A stretch of DNA of 10,200 bases, from assembly GCA_938040725.1 (NCBI GenBank), contig CALHZX010000001.1, positions 1 to 10,200 on the forward strand. The letters run 5' to 3'. The notes beneath the pieces were generated by a model, which was not told where the DNA came from, did not search any database, and was given only the letters and a program-made list of their open reading frames with translations. Shown here one piece after another: positions 7,178 through 10,200 of the stretch. The stretch's first letter is position 1, and every line of letters starts with the position of its first letter. The position numbers and the translations under genes were made by a program. Source of the stretch: an uncultured Actinomyces sp. (GTDB lineage: Bacteria; Actinomycetota; Actinomycetes; Actinomycetales; Actinomycetaceae).

Positions 7178-7206
7178 TGCACACTCGCGGGCGAACAAGG
7201 TAGCCT
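7178..7206 (+). promoter_or_regulatory. Promoter of upp, probably leaderless
   Basis: TGCACA (7178-7183) matches the -35 consensus at four of six positions, and after a 17-base spacer comes TAGCCT (7201-7206) as -10 box. Six bases (ATAACC) separate it from the ATG at 7213. AAGG at 7197-7200 is too far from the ATG to be a good ribosome binding site. Confidence 0.6.
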
Positions 7207-7212
7207 ATAACC

Positions 7213-7851
7213 ATGCGCCTCCACGTTGCCAATCACCCCCTGATCACCCACAAGCTCACCGTTCTGCGCGATCGCGAAACGCCGTCGGCGACGTTCCGCC
7301 AGCTCGTGGACGAACTGGTCACCCTGCTCGCCTACGAGGCGACCCGCGAGGTGGCCGTCACCGAGACCCCCATCGAGACCCCCGTTGCCCCCACGGTCGG
7401 ACTGAAGCTCTCCGAGCCCCGCCCGATCGTCGTGCCCGTCCTGCGCGCAGGCCTGGGCATGCTCGAGGGCATGACCCGCATGCTGCCCACCGCCGAGGTC
7501 GGTTTCCTGGGCATGCGCCGCGACGACGACACCCTGGAGATCGAGACCTACGCGAACCGCCTGCCGGAGGATCTGTCGGGCCGTCAGTGCTTCATTCTCG
7601 ACCCCATGCTGGCCACCGGCCACACCATGGTCGCCGCCACCAACTATCTCTTCGAGCGCGGCGCGAAGGACGTCACCTGCGTGTGTATCCTGGCCGCTCC
7701 CGAGGGCATCAAGACGCTTGAGGACGCGATCGGCGACCGCGCTGACGTGAACGTCGTCGTCGCCGCTGTCGACGATCACCTCAACGAGAAGTCCTACATC
7801 GTCCCCGGTCTGGGCGACGCGGGCGACCGCCTGTACGGCATCATCGACTGA
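7213..7851 (+). CDS. upp: Uracil phosphoribosyltransferase
   Basis: Makes UMP from uracil and phosphoribosyl pyrophosphate (PRPP) in pyrimidine salvage; cytosolic. The 212 residues fit the family (208 in E. coli). Conserved parts are PVLRAGLGM (75-83), the PRPP-binding loop DPMLATGHT (130-138), and the C-terminal uracil-binding segment YIVPGLGDAGDR (195-206). In most Upp proteins I know, the PRPP loop reads ATGG; here the second Gly is His137, a conservative position to change, though the rest of the loop is intact. It is monocistronic: divergent from tadA and followed 58 bases later by a strong terminator. No attenuator or PyrR-type leader fits if the mRNA is leaderless. Confidence 0.96.
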   Translation: MRLHVANHPLITHKLTVLRDRETPSATFRQLVDELVTLLAYEATREVAVTETPIETPVAPTVGLKLSEPRPIVVPVLRAGLGMLEGMTRMLPTAEVGFLGMRRDDDTLEIETYANRLPEDLSGRQCFILDPMLATGHTMVAATNYLFERGAKDVTCVCILAAPEGIKTLEDAIGDRADVNVVVAAVDDHLNEKSYIVPGLGDAGDRLYGIID

Positions 7852-7909
7852 CGAGGCGCGCACCCCTGACGCGTCACCGCGCCGAGGGATACGACGCAGC
7901 TAACGCCAC

Positions 7910-7953
7910 ACGAGGAGTGGGGTCAGGATGAAAGTCCCGGCCCCACTCCTCGT
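7910..7953 (+). terminator. Rho-independent terminator of upp
   Basis: ACGAGGAGTGGGG (7910-7922) and CCCCACTCCTCGT (7941-7953) form a perfect 13-pair stem. The 18-base loop can extend it (GGA with TCC, loop TGAAAG). An AT-rich tail, ATTTACTCATTAATAAG, follows. This is the most classical terminator in the window. Confidence 0.85.
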
Positions 7954-7970
7954 ATTTACTCATTAATAAG

Positions 7971-7998
7971 TCGACAAATTAACCATATCAGCTATTTT
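7971..7998 (+). promoter_or_regulatory. Candidate promoter of the yagU-type gene
   Basis: TCGACA (7971-7976) matches the TTGACA -35 consensus at five of six positions, and after a 16-base spacer comes TATTTT (7993-7998) as -10 box. It lies in a short AT-rich island, unlike the surroundings. Transcription would start near 8005, leaving a leader of about 95 bases before the coding region. Confidence 0.45.
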
Positions 7999-8015
7999 GG
8001 ACTCATTTTCCCTGA

Positions 8016-8031
8016 TCACAACCTCATGTGA
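8016..8031. promoter_or_regulatory. TCACA-N6-TGTGA dyad in the yagU leader
   Basis: TCACA (8016-8020) and TGTGA (8027-8031) are perfect inverted copies six bases apart. It lies just after the predicted transcription start, a place where a bound repressor would block transcription. The half-sites face the opposite way to a CRP site (TGTGA-N6-TCACA), so I do not call it CRP. Confidence 0.3.
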
Positions 8032-8098
8032 CCTTGAGCGCTAAGCATTCTCATGCCTCGAAAATGCCACGTCAGCGCCTCATGCTCGTCCTACGGCA

Positions 8099-8647
8099 CT
8101 GATTCAGACCAATCCCAAGCGCCGCCGCTACGGCGTCGCGGCACTCGCAGGTGTTCTCGGCGGCATCGTCTCCGCCATCGTGAAGTTCGGTTGGGAGGTG
8201 CCGCTGCCTCCGCGTACGCCCGAGCGCAACGCCACCAACCCGCCCCAGGAGCTGCTTCAGCAGCTGGGCATCCCGGAGAGCGTCACGCACCTGTCCTACG
8301 CCTTCAACGGTAACGAAGGACTCCCCTGGATCTCCTTCATCGTCCACTTCTCATTCTCGATCGCTTTCGCGGTTCTTTACTGCGTGCTCGCCGAGCGCTT
8401 CCCGCAGATCAAGCTCTGGCAGGGTGCCGCCTTCGGTATCTTCGTCTACGTGGCTTTCCACGTCGTCCTCATGCCACTGATGGGCACCGTTCCGGCACCC
8501 TGGAACCAGCCTTTCGCCGAGCACTTCTCCGAGTTTTTCGGCCACATCATCTGGCTGTGGGTCATCGAAGTCTTCCGCCGCGACATGCGCAACCGCATCA
8601 CGCACGAGCCGGACGCTGAGTTCCCGCTCGAGGCTCGCACCAACTGA
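8099..8647 (+). CDS. yagU: YagU family (DUF1440) inner membrane protein
   Basis: Small polytopic membrane protein closely resembling E. coli YagU, which has been linked to acid resistance. From the CTG at 8099 it has 182 residues. Matching stretches are KRRRYGVAA at the N-terminus, EVPLPPRTP after the first membrane helix, AERFPQIKLWQG, and the C-terminal RRDMRNRITHEPDAEFPL. Predicted helices are at about 11-31, 77-97, 108-130 and 146-160. The start is a problem: homology reaches back to about 8105, yet the frame has no ATG between the stop at 8042 and the helix. GTG 8180 would cut off the first helix. CTG 8099 overlaps the stop (TGA 8100-8102) of a short ORF starting at ATG 8064, so either a non-standard coupled start or a one-base frameshift is likely. 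Product confident, start not. Confidence 0.85.
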   Translation: MIQTNPKRRRYGVAALAGVLGGIVSAIVKFGWEVPLPPRTPERNATNPPQELLQQLGIPESVTHLSYAFNGNEGLPWISFIVHFSFSIAFAVLYCVLAERFPQIKLWQGAAFGIFVYVAFHVVLMPLMGTVPAPWNQPFAEHFSEFFGHIIWLWVIEVFRRDMRNRITHEPDAEFPLEARTN

Positions 8648-8667
8648 TCGCCGCTCACGCGGAGAGA

Positions 8668-8707
8668 CGGGTGGCCCCCGGAACCCATGGGTTCCGGGGG
8701 CCACCCG
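8668..8707. terminator. Perfect 40-base palindrome, two-way terminator
   Basis: Two 20-base arms meet without spacer at the centre CCATGG, with no mismatch. It lies between converging yagU and metQ, 20 bases after the yagU stop. As RNA it gives an 18-pair GC-rich stem closed by a CATG tetraloop, identical from either strand, so it should stop transcripts from both sides. The U-tract is weak (CTTATCT on the plus side). Confidence 0.8.
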
Positions 8708-8714
8708 CTTATCT

Positions 8715-8730
8715 ATGCAGATCCCTGCAT
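8715..8730. repeat. Small hairpin next to the palindrome
   Basis: ATGCAG (8715-8720) and CTGCAT (8725-8730) pair around the four-base loop ATCC. It lies between the metQ stop and the large palindrome, so metQ mRNA would meet this weak hairpin first and the strong one second. Function unknown. Confidence 0.35.
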
Positions 8731-8775
8731 CAGCGATCCGTCAGCCGCAGCGCCTGCGCGCCCCGGCCTCGCAGG

Positions 8776-9615
8776 TCAGAACGCCGGGATAACCGAGCCA
8801 TCCGACCAGGTCTGCTCGACGTACTGCTTGACCTCATCGGAGTGCAGGAGCTTCTCGAGCTTGGCGATCGCGTCAGCCTTCTTGGAATCCTTCTTCCACA
8901 CGAGGACGTTCACGGCCGGGTTGTCCACGGGGGACTCGACGACGAGCGCGTCACCGGAGATGGACTTGCCGCCCTCCTGAGCGAAGTTGCCGTTGATGAC
9001 CGCGTAGTCGAAGTCGTCGAGCGAGCGGACCAGCTGCGGGCCCTCGACCTCGCGGAAGTCGAAGTTCTTCAGCTTGGTGACGGTGTTGATGTTGACGTCG
9101 CCGTCGCCCTCGGGGATCGAGACGAGGCCCTGCGTGGCCAGGAGCTTGAGCGCACGCGACTGGTTAGCCGTGTCGGAGATGATACCGATCGTGCCGCCGT
9201 CGGGCAGCTCGTCGAGGGACTTGTGCTTGTTGGAGAACACACCGAGGGGCTCGAGGTGGATGCCCTCGCCGGCCTCGAAGTCGTAGCCGAACTGCTTCTC
9301 CGCGTTCTCCAGGTAGGGGACGGTCTGGTAGAAGTTGGCGTCCAGGTCGCCGTCGTTCAGCGCGGTGTTGGGCTGGACGTAGTCGGTGTACTCAACGATG
9401 TTGAGCTTGATGCCCTCGGCCTCGGCCAGGTTGTCGTTGATGTAGGTGAGGATCTTCGCGTGGGGCGAGGGGGTCGCGCCCACGGTCAGGGTCACGACGT
9501 CCGAGGAGGAGCCGGAGCTGGACGCATCCGAGGAGGAGCCGGAGCCGCCGCAGGCCGCCAGACCGAGGGAGGCAACAACTGCCAGGCCGATGGCTGCGAG
9601 GAAGCGATGACGCAT
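8776..9615 (-). CDS. metQ: MetQ/NlpA-family methionine-binding lipoprotein
   Basis: Substrate-binding lipoprotein of a methionine ABC importer, anchored outside the membrane. The 279 residues begin with a lipoprotein signal peptide (basic MRHR, hydrophobic core, lipobox LAAC with Cys22 as the lipid-modified residue). A Gly/Ser linker covers about 23-38 and is built from a nine-residue duplication. The mature domain starts TLTVGATPSPHAKIL and contains YTDYVQPNTAL, DANFYQTVPYL and YAVINGNFA, all typical of the NlpA family. The partial metI gene lies 69 bases upstream on the same strand. The ribosome binding site is weak (AAGAGAA before ACCACC-ATG). Methionine is the expected ligand by family and metI context, but related proteins bind other amino acids. 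The palindrome at 8668-8707 ends the transcript. Confidence 0.93.
   Translation of the reverse strand: MRHRFLAAIGLAVVASLGLAACGGSGSSSDASSSGSSSDVVTLTVGATPSPHAKILTYINDNLAEAEGIKLNIVEYTDYVQPNTALNDGDLDANFYQTVPYLENAEKQFGYDFEAGEGIHLEPLGVFSNKHKSLDELPDGGTIGIISDTANQSRALKLLATQGLVSIPEGDGDVNINTVTKLKNFDFREVEGPQLVRSLDDFDYAVINGNFAQEGGKSISGDALVVESPVDNPAVNVLVWKKDSKKADAIAKLEKLLHSDEVKQYVEQTWSDGSVIPAF
9500..9545 (-). repeat. In-frame tandem duplication in the metQ linker
   Basis: A 19-base sequence (TCCGAGGAGGAGCCGGAGC) occurs at 9500-9518 and again at 9527-9545, a period of 27 bases or nine codons. It encodes the two Ser/Gly units (GSGSSSDAS and SSGSSSDVV) after the lipid-anchored cysteine. The copy number can change without breaking the frame. 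Confidence 0.8.
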
Positions 9616-9662
9616 GGTGGTTCTCTTTTCTTCTGTGTACTGGATGGGACGGATGGTCGAGG

Positions 9663-9678
9663 CCGGTGGCCCGACCGG
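9663..9678. repeat. Small hairpin between metI and metQ
   Basis: CCGGT (9663-9667) and ACCGG (9674-9678) pair around a six-base loop in the metI-metQ gap. It could slow mRNA decay or transcription and so set the MetQ to MetI ratio; this is inference, since five pairs is a weak hairpin. Confidence 0.3.
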
Positions 9679-9684
9679 GGTCTG

Positions 9685-10200
9685 TCAGCGCGCGCGGTGG
9701 TCAACCAGGCGCGAAAGGAGGTCGCCGATCAGCTGAATGATCTGCACAATGACGATGATGGCGACGACGGTGGAGATCATGACGTCGTCCTGCCAACGGT
9801 TGTAGCCGTAATTAATGGCCATCTGGCCCAGGCCACCGCCGCCGACGGCGCCCGCCATCGCGGAGTAGCCGATCAGGGTGATCGCCAGCGTCGTGATCGA
9901 CTGGATGAGGGAGGGCATGGCCTCACGGATGAGGACACCCCAGCGGATCTGACGATTGGAGGCGCCCATCATCTGGGCGGCCTCGACCTTGCCGGGGTCG
10001 ACGGCCAGGAGGTTCGTCTCCACGAGGCGCGCGAAGAAGGGCGCGGAGAGGATGACGAGCGGCACGACGGTCGCAAGCGAACCCGTGGACTTACCGACGA
10101 TCATCTTCGTCAGCGGGATCAGCATGATGATGCCGATGATGAAGGGCAGGGAGCGCACGATGTTCACGACGAAGGACACGGCCTGGTACACGCCCTTGTT
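9685..10200 (-). CDS. metI: MetI methionine ABC transporter permease, C-terminal part
   Basis: Integral membrane permease of the MetNIQ methionine importer. The visible 171 residues (N-terminus lies beyond the right edge; full family length is about 217) include RSLPFIIGIIMLIPLT, the ABC-permease EAA loop that contacts the ATPase (VEAAQMMGASNRQIRW...REAMPS), and LIGYSAMAGAVGGGGLGQMAINYGY, all close to E. coli MetI. There are about four hydrophobic segments. The usual order metN-metI-metQ would put metN just outside the window on the right, along with the operon promoter and any SAM riboswitch. The 69-base gap to metQ carries a small hairpin (9663-9678). Confidence 0.94.
   Translation of the reverse strand, partial: NKGVYQAVSFVVNIVRSLPFIIGIIMLIPLTKMIVGKSTGSLATVVPLVILSAPFFARLVETNLLAVDPGKVEAAQMMGASNRQIRWGVLIREAMPSLIQSITTLAITLIGYSAMAGAVGGGGLGQMAINYGYNRWQDDVMISTVVAIIVIVQIIQLIGDLLSRLVDHRAR

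Noticed and set aside
8016..8031. CRP-type site before yagU
   Set aside because: The half-sites are in the reverse orientation to the CRP consensus, so only a generic dyad is reported.

Overview
The window is GC-rich, densely packed chromosomal DNA from an actinomycete. Gene content, protein style and promoter arrangement suggest Actinomycetaceae (Actinomyces/Schaalia type); that placement is inference, not proof. I see no phage, insertion sequence, CRISPR array, tRNA or rRNA. Most of the window is core metabolism, and I found no clearly new multi-gene system. The best leads are a tRNA-deaminase-like protein with a very long disordered tail, a run of apparently leaderless genes, and a structured gene-free gap.

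Layout. Positions 1-479 (minus) hold the start of a NarK-type nitrate/nitrite transporter. Positions 703-1767 (minus) hold moaA. Positions 1945-2985 (plus) hold a zinc-dependent alcohol dehydrogenase. A 367-base gap (2986-3352) contains a long bulged hairpin. Positions 3353-5145 (plus) hold moeA and moaC, which converge on a tadA-like gene and a mogA/moaB gene at 5220-7005 (minus), with a two-way terminator between them. The gene upp (7213-7851, plus) diverges from tadA and ends at a strong terminator. A yagU-type membrane protein gene (about 8099-8647, plus) follows an AT-rich leader and has an odd start. It converges on metQ (8776-9615, minus) across a perfect 40-base palindrome. A partial metI (9685-10200, minus) lies upstream of metQ and runs off the right edge.

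How the genes fit together. MoaA and MoaC make cyclic pyranopterin monophosphate; MogA/MoaB adenylylates molybdopterin; MoeA inserts molybdate. With NarK next to moaA, this suggests molybdenum cofactor supply for a respiratory nitrate reductase encoded nearby, although no reductase subunit is in view. The set is incomplete here (moaD, moaE, moeB and mobA are not seen). MetI and MetQ are parts of a methionine ABC importer. Upp salvages uracil. TadA makes the wobble inosine in tRNA-Arg.

Expression. Four genes (moaA, moeA, tadA, upp) have a TANNNT box exactly six bases before the start codon and no convincing Shine-Dalgarno sequence, which is the layout of leaderless mRNAs. narK and the alcohol dehydrogenase instead have GAGGAG four bases before ATG, and moaC has a clear GAGAGG site.
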